A stretch of DNA of 42,479 bases from Amphritea pacifica (GCF_016924145.1 NZ_JAFFZO010000042.1:1-42479), one strand, 5' to 3'. Numbered from the stretch's first letter, positions 26,201 through 34,207 are shown. Program-made: numbers and translations. Notes: generated from the sequence alone by a model not told the origin.

Positions 26201-26343
26201 TAGATGATCGGGATCGCAACATCGGGATCCGCCTCTTTGGGAATATTCAGAAAGGCTGACATTCCCCCCACGAGAAAGAACAGTAAGATAAGTATGCTGG
26301 TGCGGCTGCGGTCTATCGCGGCGGCAACAAGAGCGGCAATCAT
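23227..26343 (-). CDS. RND efflux transporter permease
   Basis: A 1038-residue inner-membrane pump of the AcrB/MexB superfamily, expected to export drugs or other compounds by proton exchange. It has the usual repeated layout: first membrane helix (residues about 13-30), large periplasmic loop, helices 2-6 from about 335, a second loop and helices 8-12. GMLVDGAIVVAE in helix 4 has one Asp where AcrB has two, and helix 10 has AGIVVNNNIVLID where AcrB has the conserved Lys, a variant seen in non-AcrB branches. The gene starts three bases after the adaptor gene. No outer-membrane channel gene follows, so it probably borrows a TolC-like protein from elsewhere. Confidence 0.96.
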   Translation of the reverse strand: MIAALVAAAIDRSRTSILILLFFLVGGMSAFLNIPKEADPDVAIPIIYVSIPFEGISPDDAVRLLVRPMEKELKSIEGVKEMRSVGSEGHASVTLEFDAGFDSDTALQDVRERVDIAKGKLPADADEPQIHEVNVALFPVLNIAISGEVSERIKLKVAKDLQDEIEGVAGVLEVDIGGEREELMEIEIEPQLLESYQLDFETVLDSVARNNQLVAAGAVDTGSGRQVLKVPGVVSELSDMLNMPVKSVDGTVVTVGDIAKIRKTYKDPEGFARVDGGAAMVLEVKKKVGANIIDTIEAVQRIVAERSQLWPQGLKYSYILDQSTQIRSMLRDLMNNVLSGIILVMVVVLAAMGLRTSLLVGLAIPGSFLASMMVLKLMGFTLNIVVLFSLILVVGMLVDGAIVVAELAERRMSQGLSGREAFRYAASRMAWPVIAGTATTLVVFMPLMFWPGVIGEFMKYLPATVVVCLTASLFMALIFMPVVGAVSARKRYVKQNDSDEYTLPQTALNRAYTRLMSKLLHYPVRVFIVVLIAIGSSYGAYAVFGKGIEFFPDIEPEMVLINLHARGDLSIYEKDRLLRQVEQRVMDIPGLKSVYARSFNQPSNDAAEDVVGVIQFQLDDWDKRDKAAHILAQMRQKTADLPGVIIETRKAENGPSEGKPIKLFVSGYDSEVIYKTVADIRRMMDDIGGFSGAEDDRPLPGIEWRIIVNREEASRYGASIALVGQAVRLITNGIKVTDYRPETSDDEVDIMIRFPEDKRNLDQLMQMQLSTRYGMMPISNFIELKPAPKTGVLKRVDSRRVITIQADAEEGHLVNDLVVAMQQRLAQHQFDPQIRLTFKGEDEQQKETGAFLIQAFGTALFLMALILVTQFNSLYQAGLVLSAIVFSTAGVLIGLMVAGQPFGIVMVGVGIIALAGIVVNNNIVLIDCYNDLRRQGRSPYDAALQTGSLRLRPVVLTAVTTVLGLMPMVLSMNIDLINRDISFGAPSTQWWTQLASAIAGGLSFATILTLFLTPCLLVLGERKWFRRQQPQPETAELI

Positions 26344-26346
26344 TGA

Positions 26347-27450
26347 TCAGTTCTCCTGCAGTGACAGGTTGCTGACCTGCTTTGACATCAGCCCGGTATC
26401 GCTGACCGGTTCCACCTCTTCACCCACCGCCACAAAATCCTGGCCAATGGTGATCACGCGGGCTTCGTCGTTAAGACCACTGAGCCAGAAGCCGTTACTG
26501 TCGGTACGGATGATCTCGACGACGGTCTCGCTGACACGGTTCTGAGCATCGACCAGCCTGACCTGCAGGTTTCCTGCTTCATTCAATCCCAGTACCGAAC
26601 CTGGCAGCAGGTGCCCGGATTGTTCGCCAGCGGGGAGTTTTAATGTTGCTGACAAGCCGATAATCCGCGAGTGCTGAGGGTTGGGTATCTGTACCTCAAC
26701 CCGATAACTGCGGGTGACCGGGTCTGCAACGGGGGCGATAAAATTTAAGCGCCCGGTCAGTGTCGAACCATTACTCAGCGTCACATCGACCGGCTGGCTC
26801 TCCTCCAGCCGGCCGACGCTGTGCTGTGGTACCTGACCGGTGACTTTCACGGTTTCGTCATCGACCAGCTGTCCCAGTACATCACCGGCTTGCAGGTAAT
26901 CACCCAGCTTAACCATGCGTTGGTTCAGTACACCGGTAAAGGGGGCGGTGACCTGAGTCTCTCGCAGCTCATGCTCTATACGAGCCAGTTGAGCTTGTGC
27001 CGCTTCGACTCCGGCCTGATCGGCAAATACCTTATTTTCCGATTGCAAACCTTTATTCTTCAGATTAATGCTGGCGGTCAGATCACTTTTGCGCTGCTTC
27101 AGCAGCGCCTGTGCTTCAGCCAGCTGGGCGGCACGAAAATCAGCGGATATCTGCAATAGTGGGTCGCCAGCCTGCAGCCGCTGTCCTTCATCTGCGGAGA
27201 GGGCTTCGACGCGGCCATCAATTTCTGCTCTGAGCTCGATGGTGCGGTTAGCTTCCACCTGCCCCTGTATCCGCACAAATTGCTGAACTTTCCGGGCGCT
27301 GGAATCGATGATTTTGACTTTCATTAAGGGCTTAGTCTGAGCGGAAGGCTCTGATGCCTGGACGGAAGGCTTGTCATCCTGCATGCCTGAAGCCATCCAG
27401 GCTGTCATTAGCAAAGCCACCATAACCGCCATTATTACGGATCTGTTCAT
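26347..27450 (-). CDS. RND efflux periplasmic adaptor subunit
   Basis: A 367-residue membrane-fusion protein linking the RND pump to an outer-membrane channel. The N-terminus (residues 1-20, MNRSVIMAVMVALLMTAWMA) is a signal or anchor segment. The lipoyl-like domain shows TIELRAEIDGRVEALSADEG and VTAPFTGVLNQRMVKLGDYL, with a helical hairpin between (about 105-165), then beta-barrel and membrane-proximal domains. Its ATG overlaps the tetR stop (ATGA), and the permease follows three bases later, so the three genes form one operon. Confidence 0.95.
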   Translation of the reverse strand: MNRSVIMAVMVALLMTAWMASGMQDDKPSVQASEPSAQTKPLMKVKIIDSSARKVQQFVRIQGQVEANRTIELRAEIDGRVEALSADEGQRLQAGDPLLQISADFRAAQLAEAQALLKQRKSDLTASINLKNKGLQSENKVFADQAGVEAAQAQLARIEHELRETQVTAPFTGVLNQRMVKLGDYLQAGDVLGQLVDDETVKVTGQVPQHSVGRLEESQPVDVTLSNGSTLTGRLNFIAPVADPVTRSYRVEVQIPNPQHSRIIGLSATLKLPAGEQSGHLLPGSVLGLNEAGNLQVRLVDAQNRVSETVVEIIRTDSNGFWLSGLNDEARVITIGQDFVAVGEEVEPVSDTGLMSKQVSNLSLQEN

Positions 27451-28115
27451 CGTTCTTCCTGTTTCTCTGCTGGCTGACGGATAAGTGCTGCGATCATGTA
27501 GTCAACCACGTGATTAATATAGGCATCTTTTTGTTCGGCCGTTTGCATCATCTGCTGTTTACAACAGCCACCCTCCTGCAACATCACAATGGCGCCTTCG
27601 AATGTCGCGCTCACCCCTGCCATCATTGTTTCACGGGGGATATCCGGATTTACATCGCCCTCGGTAATCCCTTTATAAACGGCCTGTTCAAATGCTTCGA
27701 TAAACTGCTCTTCAGTGTCATCTAACTGTTGCAGATAGCTGCTGCTGATCTGTTCGCGGAACGCTTTTTGTCTGAAATGAAGATGCATATGCTGGTGAGC
27801 AACGTTTTCACGGTGATACTCAAGCGTGTATAACAGCATGCCGCGTATCTGTTGCACTCCGGTTAAATGGTCATCCGCTGCTAAGCGTTTAAGCTGTGTC
27901 AGCATCTGCCGGTAATTATCCAGCAGCAGGTGCGCATAAATATCATTTTTGCAGCCAAAATGTTTGTAAACGGTACCTTTACCAATGCCGGTGCATTGGG
28001 CAATTTTATCGACGCTGATCGTTTGCCATTGTTCGCCGGTTAATAGTGTCAGCGTAGTGTCGAGAATGTCCCGCTCGCGGCGTTCAAACTCTCTCATTTT
28101 CCGATTAGGTTGCAT
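27447..28115 (-). CDS. TetR family transcriptional regulator
   Basis: A 222-residue repressor. The N-terminal helix-turn-helix reads ISVDKIAQCTGIGKGTVYKH followed by FGCKNDIYAHLL, typical of TetR; the helical C-terminus would bind an inducer. The open frame extends to 28298, but ATG at 28115 (MQPNRKMREFERRERDI) gives the normal length; ATG at 28097 is possible too. It overlaps the adaptor gene by four bases and probably represses itself and the pump. A GTGACC/GGTCAC palindrome lies 32 bases upstream of the ATG and is its likely operator. Confidence 0.92.
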   Translation of the reverse strand: MQPNRKMREFERRERDILDTTLTLLTGEQWQTISVDKIAQCTGIGKGTVYKHFGCKNDIYAHLLLDNYRQMLTQLKRLAADDHLTGVQQIRGMLLYTLEYHRENVAHQHMHLHFRQKAFREQISSSYLQQLDDTEEQFIEAFEQAVYKGITEGDVNPDIPRETMMAGVSATFEGAIVMLQEGGCCKQQMMQTAEQKDAYINHVVDYMIAALIRQPAEKQEER

Positions 28116-28479
28116 CTTTATCAGTCCAGAAAACCAAGGGTCATATTGTGACCGCTGGTCACGAAAAATAAAAGCAGAAATTTTCTGTCTGAATTCAGAG
28201 TTTTGTATACATAAAATTATTAATTTTGTATGTGATATTTGCACTATAAGTAAACATTTTTGGGCTGAATACGGAGTGACCGCCTTAGAATGATGCACTG
28301 CGGAAAACGGTGTAAAAGTAGACTGTCTGCATAGGCTCCTTCGTAACTATTTGTTTATTAATGGTATTAATGGCAATGTTTGTTTTTCTGACCACTTGGC
28401 CAGCTTTTTGCTGAAGTAGTTCGTAAGTCCTGTCGGACGGTTTTAATTTCTTTAACGATGTAATGGGATGATGACCACT
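28116..28479. other. Divergent control region between tetR and the Tsx-like gene
   Basis: This 364-base stretch has no supported gene. It holds the GTGACC-GCT-GGTCAC palindrome (28148-28162) and a TCTGAATTCAGA palindrome near 28187. I see no clear promoter for the Tsx-like gene and no known riboswitch. Confidence 0.5.
28148..28162. promoter_or_regulatory. Probable operator of the TetR regulator
   Basis: GTGACCGCTGGTCAC is a perfect palindrome with six-base arms and a three-base centre, located 32 bases before the regulator's start codon, a normal site for TetR autorepression. Confidence 0.65.
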
Positions 28480-29196
28480 ATGAAACGAACACTCGCACTG
28501 GCCACGCTATTAACAAGCGTTTTTGTTGCTACACCTGCTGCCGCTGAGATGCTCTGGACCAATACCAGTCTGAGCTACCTGAAAGGTGATGACTATAAAT
28601 TCACACCAACCGGCAATATGGATGTTGTGACGCTGGAAAATGCAACCGGGCATAACTGGGGGGATACCTTTCTGTTTATCGATCGCACCATGCCTGAGGA
28701 CGGTGACAGCAGCTATTACGGTGAGTTTTCCCCGCGTCTGAGTCTTGGCTATGTGACCGGTAGTGATCTCGCCTTTGGGCCGGTCAAGGATCTGTTTCTG
28801 ACCGGCACCTGGGAAGCTGGCGATGGTTTCGATAACTATCTCTATGGGGTGAGCGTCAGCCTGGATGTGCCGGGCTTCCGCTACTTCAATGCCAGTGTAT
28901 ATAAAGCCTATAACGATCTTGCTGATAATGATGAACAACTGACGCTGACCTGGGCCTATCCGATTGAAGCGGGTAGTCAGGAGTTTCTCATCGATGGCTT
29001 TCTCGACTGGAGTACCAGCAGTAAAACCCATGAGTCTGAGATGAATTTTACCCCTCAGATCAAATGGAATGCCGGTAAGAATCTGGGGCTGAAATCGCCT
29101 CTGTATGTGGGTATCGAGTACGCCTACTGGAACAATAAGTACGGCAGTACAACCGATGAGCGTTGTGCTTCTCTGCTGTTGAAATGGCACTTCTGA
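28480..29196 (+). CDS. Tsx-like nucleoside-specific outer-membrane channel
   Basis: A 238-residue outer-membrane beta-barrel of the Tsx/OmpK family. MKRTLALATLLTSVFVATPA is the signal peptide, with probable cleavage after ATPAAA. Family marks are MLWTNTSLSYLKGDDYKF, GDTFLFIDR, YYGEFSPRLSLG and the C-terminal LLLKWHF ending in Phe, as required for barrel assembly. In-frame ATGs at 28468 and 28471 are also possible starts; 28480 gives the cleanest signal peptide. It lies 54 bases before a nucleobase permease gene, so nucleosides or nucleobases are the likely cargo. Confidence 0.9.
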   Translation: MKRTLALATLLTSVFVATPAAAEMLWTNTSLSYLKGDDYKFTPTGNMDVVTLENATGHNWGDTFLFIDRTMPEDGDSSYYGEFSPRLSLGYVTGSDLAFGPVKDLFLTGTWEAGDGFDNYLYGVSVSLDVPGFRYFNASVYKAYNDLADNDEQLTLTWAYPIEAGSQEFLIDGFLDWSTSSKTHESEMNFTPQIKWNAGKNLGLKSPLYVGIEYAYWNNKYGSTTDERCASLLLKWHF

Positions 29197-29250
29197 AACT
29201 GACCGTGCACAGGCGGGGTTGTTAACCCTGCCACGAAACAAGGAGGCCTT

Positions 29251-30594
29251 ATGTCGACACAGCACTCTAACGACCTGCTCTATGCGCTGGATTCAAAACC
29301 CGGGGCTTTAGAATCAGGCTTTGCAGCTCTACAGCATGTTCTGGCAAGTTTTATCGGTATTATCACCCCGACACTGATTATTGGCGGGGTGCTGGGGTTG
29401 GGTGAGCATGTTCCCTATCTGATCAGCATGGCGCTGATGGTATCGGGAGTGGGCACTATTATTCAGGCTAAGCGACCTCTGGGCATGGGGGCCGGGATGA
29501 TCTGCGTGCAGGGCACCAGCTTTGCGTTCCTCAGCTCGGTACTGGCCGCAGGCTTTATTGCGAAAGGGCAGGGCGGAGGCCCAGACGAAATTCTCTCCCT
29601 TATTTTTGGCGTGTGTATGCTGGGCGCTTTTATTGAGATCTTTCTGAGTCAGTTTATTCATAAGCTGAAGCGGGTAATAACCCCTCTGGTCACCGGTATC
29701 GTGATTACCATTATTGGGGCGAGCCTGATCAAAGTGGGTATGACTGATCTGGCGGGGGGCTTTAAAGCAAAAGATTTTGGTGCTCCGGCAAATCTGATGC
29801 TGGGGGGCATTGTGCTGGTGAGTATTATTGCCCTTAACCGTTCCAGCAACAGCTGGATCCGCCTGTCATCAATTGTGATCGGCCTGGTGATCGGTATGAT
29901 CATCGCCAGCTTTATGGGCAAGATCAGTTTCGATCATCTGGTCAGCCTGCCAGCGATCAGTCTTCCGGTACCCTTTAAATATGGTTTCTCGTTTGACTGG
30001 AGCGCATTCCTGCCGATTGCACTGATCTATATGATCACCGCAATCGAATCGACCGGCGATATCACCGCGAACTGTATGGTGTCAAAGCAACCGATTGCGG
30101 GTGAGGAGTATATTTCCCGGGTTCGGGGCGGCGTGTTTGCCGATGGTTTCAACTCATTTCTGGCGGCGGTATTCAATACCTTCCCCAACACCACCTTCAG
30201 TCAGAACAACGGAGTCATCCAGCTAACCGGTGTGGCGAGCAAGCATGTGGCTCTCTATATTGGTGGCATTCTTATTCTGCTGGGGCTTTTTCCGGTGATT
30301 GGTGGAGTGCTGCAGCAGATTCCAAAACCGGTACTGGGTGGCGCAACACTGGTCATGTTTGGCACCGTAGCTGCTGCCGGGATTAAGATTATTGCCTCAG
30401 AACATCTCGATCGTCGAAAGCTGCTGATTATGGCGGTTGCCTTTGGTATGGGACTCGGCGTGACCATGACTCCCGGGCTGCTTGATCAACTGCCGAAGAT
30501 GGTTCAGAGCGTCTTTGGCTCGCCGATTACCACCGGCGGTCTGGCGGCGATTATTCTCAGCCTGGTGCTGCCTGAAGAATCGATCGACGAATAA
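29251..30594 (+). CDS. NCS2 family nucleobase (xanthine/uric acid-type) permease
   Basis: A 447-residue inner-membrane symporter of the NCS2 (uracil-xanthine permease) family with about 14 membrane segments. Visible family motifs are HVLASFIGIITPTLIIGGVL at the start, ITAIESTGDITANC carrying the substrate-binding Glu, and TTFSQNNGVIQLTGVASKHV, the NCS2 signature. The sequence looks closer to the xanthine/urate than the uracil branch; exact substrate uncertain. The start has AGGAGG six bases upstream. It follows the Tsx-like gene and ends before a strong terminator, so the two probably form an uptake operon. Confidence 0.92.
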   Translation: MSTQHSNDLLYALDSKPGALESGFAALQHVLASFIGIITPTLIIGGVLGLGEHVPYLISMALMVSGVGTIIQAKRPLGMGAGMICVQGTSFAFLSSVLAAGFIAKGQGGGPDEILSLIFGVCMLGAFIEIFLSQFIHKLKRVITPLVTGIVITIIGASLIKVGMTDLAGGFKAKDFGAPANLMLGGIVLVSIIALNRSSNSWIRLSSIVIGLVIGMIIASFMGKISFDHLVSLPAISLPVPFKYGFSFDWSAFLPIALIYMITAIESTGDITANCMVSKQPIAGEEYISRVRGGVFADGFNSFLAAVFNTFPNTTFSQNNGVIQLTGVASKHVALYIGGILILLGLFPVIGGVLQQIPKPVLGGATLVMFGTVAAAGIKIIASEHLDRRKLLIMAVAFGMGLGVTMTPGLLDQLPKMVQSVFGSPITTGGLAAIILSLVLPEESIDE

Positions 30595-30600
30595 GCGATG

Positions 30601-30643
30601 GCACCCGGTTAATCTCTGTCTCAGAGATTAACCGGGCTCTTTT
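30601..30643 (+). terminator. Intrinsic terminator after the NCS2 permease
   Basis: CCCGGTTAATCTCTG (30604-30618) and CAGAGATTAACCGGG (30622-30636) pair perfectly over 15 bases with a TCT loop, followed by CTCTTTT. Confidence 0.92.
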
Positions 30644-31004
30644 CAGGAGGGAAAAAGGCAGTATAGCTTGTTGCTCATCAGGCAAGTGTCGCATCGGTGC
30701 CCTGCACCGGTATTTTAGTGCACAGCGATTGTGCGCCTGCACCATTGAATGGCAAGAGGAGTGCTACTTTTCGAATACATTCTTCTTAACTTGTTGTTTA
30801 AATGGGTTTTTTGAAATTATGGTACTGATTCTGCAGCATGTTAATTAGCCGTCGCAGATATGCGGCGCATACAACTTAAAAAATTCGGACAAAGGCGTCC
30901 ATCCCTTATCACTACCAGGTGATAGAGGGGTGGGCGCTTTTTTTTTGCCCTGCAGAAAGCGGCAAACAGATGAGAAACTTTACTTAATTAAATGAGGCAA
31001 AACT
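30644..31004 (+). other. Long leader of the formate/nitrite transporter gene
   Basis: No protein gene is supported in this 361-base stretch. It holds a small hairpin with a six-base loop (CGTCGC-AGATAT-GCGGCG, 30850-30867) and a very strong terminator (30895-30946) only 58 bases before the start codon, so transcription is probably controlled by attenuation or a small RNA ends here. Confidence 0.6.
30895..30946 (+). terminator. Leader terminator (probable attenuator)
   Basis: The arms at 30895-30912 and 30919-30937 pair over 18 positions with a single bulged G and three G-T pairs, with loop TACCAG, then nine T's. The transporter start codon is 58 bases downstream. Confidence 0.85.
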
Positions 31005-31838
31005 ATGGCTTACTTAGAACCGAGTGAATTTGCGACCAAAATGGTCGATTCAGGTGAGCAGAAAATCTTCATGTCCACCAAAGACACCTATGTCCGTGCA
31101 TTTATGGCGGGAGCGATTCTGGCGTTGGCAGCTTTTTTTGCCATCACTGTCGCCGTTAAAACCGGTATCCCTTTGGTCGGTGCGCTGCTTTTCCCCGTTG
31201 GATTTATCATGCTTTACCTGTGTAAATTTGATCTGCTTACCGGTGTATTTACACTGGTTCCGCTGGCACTGATTGATAAACGACCTGGCTGTACCATGAG
31301 TGGTCTGATGCGTAACTGGGGGCTGGTATTCCTCGGTAACCTGTCCGGCGCACTGATGGTTGCTTTCTTTGCTTCGTTTATTCTGACTTATGGCTACCAG
31401 ACCGATGGAGGTGTGATTGCTGAAAAAGTAAGCAAGATCGGTGAAGCCCGTACACTGGGTTATCAGGCTCAGGGTGTTGGTGGGTGGTTTACTATCTTCA
31501 TTCGCGGCATGCTGTGTAACTGGATGGTGTCCATGGGGGTTGTTGGTGCGATGATCTCTACGTCTGCGGGGGCTAAAATGGCTGCGATGTGGATGCCGAT
31601 CATGCTGTTCTTCTTCATGGGCTTTGAGCACTCAATTGTTAACATGTTCCTGTTCCCGTTCTCTATGATCATGGGGGGGGACTTCACTCTTATGGATTAC
31701 ATCATCTGGAACGAGCTGCCAACGGCTCTGGGTAACCTGGCAGGTGGTTTCCTGCTGGTGGGGCTGCCTTTGTACCTGACTCATGTTAAGGAAAGCAAGA
31801 GCAGTAAAGCGTCTGGTCATACAGTCGCTGCTCTGTAA
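31005..31838 (+). CDS. Formate/nitrite transporter family protein
   Basis: A 277-residue inner-membrane channel of the FNT family (FocA/NirC), which moves small monovalent anions. Six membrane segments are visible, with AFMAGAILALAAFFAIT as helix 1, LCKFDLLTG (the helix-2 break), RGMLCNWMVSMGV with the conserved Asn, and GFEHSIVNMF containing the central His of the pore. GAGG lies eight bases before ATG. The usual partners of FocA (pflB) are absent; a PP2C/kinase gene and cyanase follow, so nitrite or cyanate is a better guess than formate. Confidence 0.93.
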   Translation: MAYLEPSEFATKMVDSGEQKIFMSTKDTYVRAFMAGAILALAAFFAITVAVKTGIPLVGALLFPVGFIMLYLCKFDLLTGVFTLVPLALIDKRPGCTMSGLMRNWGLVFLGNLSGALMVAFFASFILTYGYQTDGGVIAEKVSKIGEARTLGYQAQGVGGWFTIFIRGMLCNWMVSMGVVGAMISTSAGAKMAAMWMPIMLFFFMGFEHSIVNMFLFPFSMIMGGDFTLMDYIIWNELPTALGNLAGGFLLVGLPLYLTHVKESKSSKASGHTVAAL

Positions 31839-31870
31839 TCCGGGTATTTAAAAAGTTGAATGACCAGTAG

Positions 31871-31908
31871 AAATCCCGGTGATTGTTTCGATCACCGGGA
31901 TTTCTTAT
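31871..31908 (+). terminator. Intrinsic terminator after the FNT transporter gene
   Basis: AAATCCCGGTGAT (31871-31883) and ATCACCGGGATTT (31891-31903) form a perfect 13-base stem. A T-rich tail follows. The kinase gene behind it therefore probably has its own promoter or depends on read-through. Confidence 0.85.
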
Positions 31909-31975
31909 TCAGTGCAGATAACTATGTCGTTGTCTTCTAAGTTAACTCCTGATTTCTGGAAGAATCGTAGGTCGT

Positions 31976-33715
31976 ATGAGTAGCCAGCTTAAGCTCAGTC
32001 TGGGACAGTTCAGTGATAAAGGCGTCAAAGAGATCAATCAGGATTTTCATGGCGCAGTTATTCCACGCGAACCGCAGCTTAGTCTCAAAGGTGCCGCATT
32101 GGTCCTGGCAGATGGTATTAGTACCAGTAGTGTCAGCCAGGTTGCCAGTGAAGCCGCGGTAAAAAGCTTTCTGAATGACTATTTCTGTACTTCAGATACC
32201 TGGACGGTTTACACGTCTGGCCTGAAAGTACTTGAAGCGGTTAATGGTTGGTTATGCTCACAGACGCAACGTAGTGAGTTTCGTTATAACAAAGATCAAG
32301 GTTATGTCTGCACATTGAGTGCGGCCGTTTTTAAAGCAGCGACGGTGCACCTGTTTCATGCCGGTGATAGCCGGGTTTATCGGTTGCGAGGTCAGGGACT
32401 GGAGCAGTTAACCAAAGACCACCGCAGCTGGATTTCGAAAGAGAAAAGTTACCTCAGCCGGGCGATGGGTGTTGCACTGGACGTTGAGTTTGATTATCAG
32501 GCGGTTGCACTAAAACAGGGTGATTATTTCCTGCTTTGTACGGACGGAGTTTATGAGTTTATTGACACTGAGGATGTTCTGGAAGTCCTCAGTGAACATG
32601 CAGATGATCTGAACCTGGCTGCCGAAACCCTGGTTCAGCGAGCCCTGGCACAAGGGAGTGATGATAACCTGACGTTGCAGATTGCCAGGGTCGATCAGTT
32701 GCCTTCTATGGAAGCAAGTACGCTGCAGCAGCAGGTCGAAGAGTTGGAGTTACCACCGGTTTTGCATGCCCGCCAGGCGTTTGATGGTTATCTGATCCTG
32801 CGAGAGATGCATGCCAACAGTCGCAGCCATGTTTATCTGGCTGAGGATCTTGAGGACGGGGCACGTGTTGTCATCAAAATTCCCTCTGTTGAACTGCGCA
32901 ACAATCCCGCGTACCTGGAACGGTTTTTGATGGAAGAGTGGGTTGCGCGGCGGATCAATAGCGCCCACGTGATGAAGGCAGGCTTGCAGAACCGCCAGCG
33001 TCACTATCTTTACAGTGTTACGGAATATATCGAGGGAATTACCCTTAAACAGTGGCTGATAGATAACCCGAACCCGGATATTGAAACCGTGCGAGGTATC
33101 ATCGAACAGGTGGCGAAAGGCTTACAGGCGATGCATCGCATGGAGATTCTGCATCAGGATCTTAAACCTGATAACGTCATGATCGACACCAGCGGTACGG
33201 TGAAGATCATCGATTTTGGTGGTGTCAGAATCGCCGGTATTGTCGAAGCAGAGAATACACTGGAACAGGATGAAATGCAGGGTACAGCGCTGTATATGGC
33301 GCCCGAATATTTTGTTGGAGAGATCATTTCCAGACGCTCGGATCAGTTTTCATTGGCTGTACTCACTTACCATATGCTCTCAGGGCGCTTCCCCTACGAT
33401 ACTCAGGTTGCGAAGTCGCGCACAGTTTCTGCTCAGAAACGACTGCGGTACCACAGTGTGCTTGATGATGAGCGTGAGATCCCCGGGTGGATCGACTATA
33501 CCTTGCGCAAAGCGCTCAATCCTAACCCGTATAAGCGTTATGAAGAACTCTCGGAGTTTCTTTATGACCTTAGGTATCCGAACCAAACGTTTCTTAGCGA
33601 AACCCGTCCACCACTGCTGGATCGCAACCCGTTGCTGTTCTGGAAAAGTATTTCACTGATGCTAGCGGTGACGGTCGCTGCGCTTCTGGTTCAAATCCAC
33701 AATCTTACTCAATAA
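31976..33715 (+). CDS. Bifunctional PP2C phosphatase/serine-threonine kinase
   Basis: A 579-residue fusion. The N-terminal PP2C phosphatase (about 1-240) shows SDKGVKEINQDFHG, LADGIST, FHAGDSRVYRL, LCTDGVYEF and GSDDNLTL, with its metal-binding Asp residues. The protein kinase (about 262-540) shows VVIKIPS with the ATP Lys, ILHQDLKPDNVMI (HQD instead of HRD), IIDFGGVRIAG and GTALYMAPEY. A C-terminal segment (about 555-575) would anchor it in the membrane. Similar fusions sit next to nitrate/nitrite assimilation genes in Pseudomonas, so a role in controlling nitrogen uptake or use is likely. cynS follows after 25 bases. Confidence 0.94.
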   Translation: MSSQLKLSLGQFSDKGVKEINQDFHGAVIPREPQLSLKGAALVLADGISTSSVSQVASEAAVKSFLNDYFCTSDTWTVYTSGLKVLEAVNGWLCSQTQRSEFRYNKDQGYVCTLSAAVFKAATVHLFHAGDSRVYRLRGQGLEQLTKDHRSWISKEKSYLSRAMGVALDVEFDYQAVALKQGDYFLLCTDGVYEFIDTEDVLEVLSEHADDLNLAAETLVQRALAQGSDDNLTLQIARVDQLPSMEASTLQQQVEELELPPVLHARQAFDGYLILREMHANSRSHVYLAEDLEDGARVVIKIPSVELRNNPAYLERFLMEEWVARRINSAHVMKAGLQNRQRHYLYSVTEYIEGITLKQWLIDNPNPDIETVRGIIEQVAKGLQAMHRMEILHQDLKPDNVMIDTSGTVKIIDFGGVRIAGIVEAENTLEQDEMQGTALYMAPEYFVGEIISRRSDQFSLAVLTYHMLSGRFPYDTQVAKSRTVSAQKRLRYHSVLDDEREIPGWIDYTLRKALNPNPYKRYEELSEFLYDLRYPNQTFLSETRPPLLDRNPLLFWKSISLMLAVTVAALLVQIHNLTQ

Positions 33716-33740
33716 AACGATCATATAAGGAGTCACTACT

Positions 33741-34190
33741 ATGATAAGTAGCCGTGAAGAAGTAACTGCTCAGATCCTTGCACAGAAAGTTGCCAAAGGT
33801 ATCAAGTGGAGCGCTGTCGCTGAAACCGTCGGTTTATCAAAAGAGTGGACAACTGCCGCGTGCCTCGGACAGATGGCCCTTGATAAAGAGCAGGCCACCC
33901 GAATAGGTGAGATCTTTGAATTAGCTGACGAAGCGGTAGCCTGGCTGCAGATCGCGCCATATAAAGGCTCACTGCCGACAGCGGTGCCAACCGACCCTCT
34001 GATCTATCGCTGGTATGAGCTAGTCAATGTTTATGGAAGCACAATCAAAGAGTTAATTCATGAAGAGTTTGGCGATGGCATTATGAGTGCGATCGACTTC
34101 TCAATGGACATTCAGCGGGAACCCAACCCCAACGGTGACCGGGTGAATGTTGTTTTCTCGGGTAAGTTTTTACCTTACAAAACATACTGA
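33741..34190 (+). CDS. cynS: Cyanase (cyanate hydratase)
   Basis: Cyanase converts cyanate and bicarbonate to ammonia and carbon dioxide, detoxifying cyanate or using it as nitrogen. The 149-residue protein has the family length. The catalytic residues are visible: Arg and Glu in IYRWYELVNVYG, and Ser in MSAIDFSMDI. The N-terminal helix-turn-helix-like domain (KWSAVAETVGLSKEWTTAAC) is normal for cyanase. AAGGAG lies upstream of ATG, and the PP2C/kinase gene ends 25 bases before, so both probably share a transcript. The usual cynR and cynT genes are absent. Confidence 0.97.
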   Translation: MISSREEVTAQILAQKVAKGIKWSAVAETVGLSKEWTTAACLGQMALDKEQATRIGEIFELADEAVAWLQIAPYKGSLPTAVPTDPLIYRWYELVNVYGSTIKELIHEEFGDGIMSAIDFSMDIQREPNPNGDRVNVVFSGKFLPYKTY

Positions 34191-34207
34191 TAGCGAAGGC
34201 TGGATAT

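Noticed and set aside
28510-29265. Long antisense reading frame over the Tsx-like gene
   Set aside because: It mirrors the real gene's codon pattern, has no family features and no ribosome site.
30750-30770. Sigma-54 promoter TGGCAAGAGGAGTGCT upstream of the FNT gene
   Set aside because: The GG and GC elements are one base too far apart for sigma-54.
30850-30937. ANTAR-protein target hairpins in the FNT leader
   Set aside because: The hexaloops are AGATAT and TACCAG; the expected A at position 1 plus G at position 4 is not met in either.
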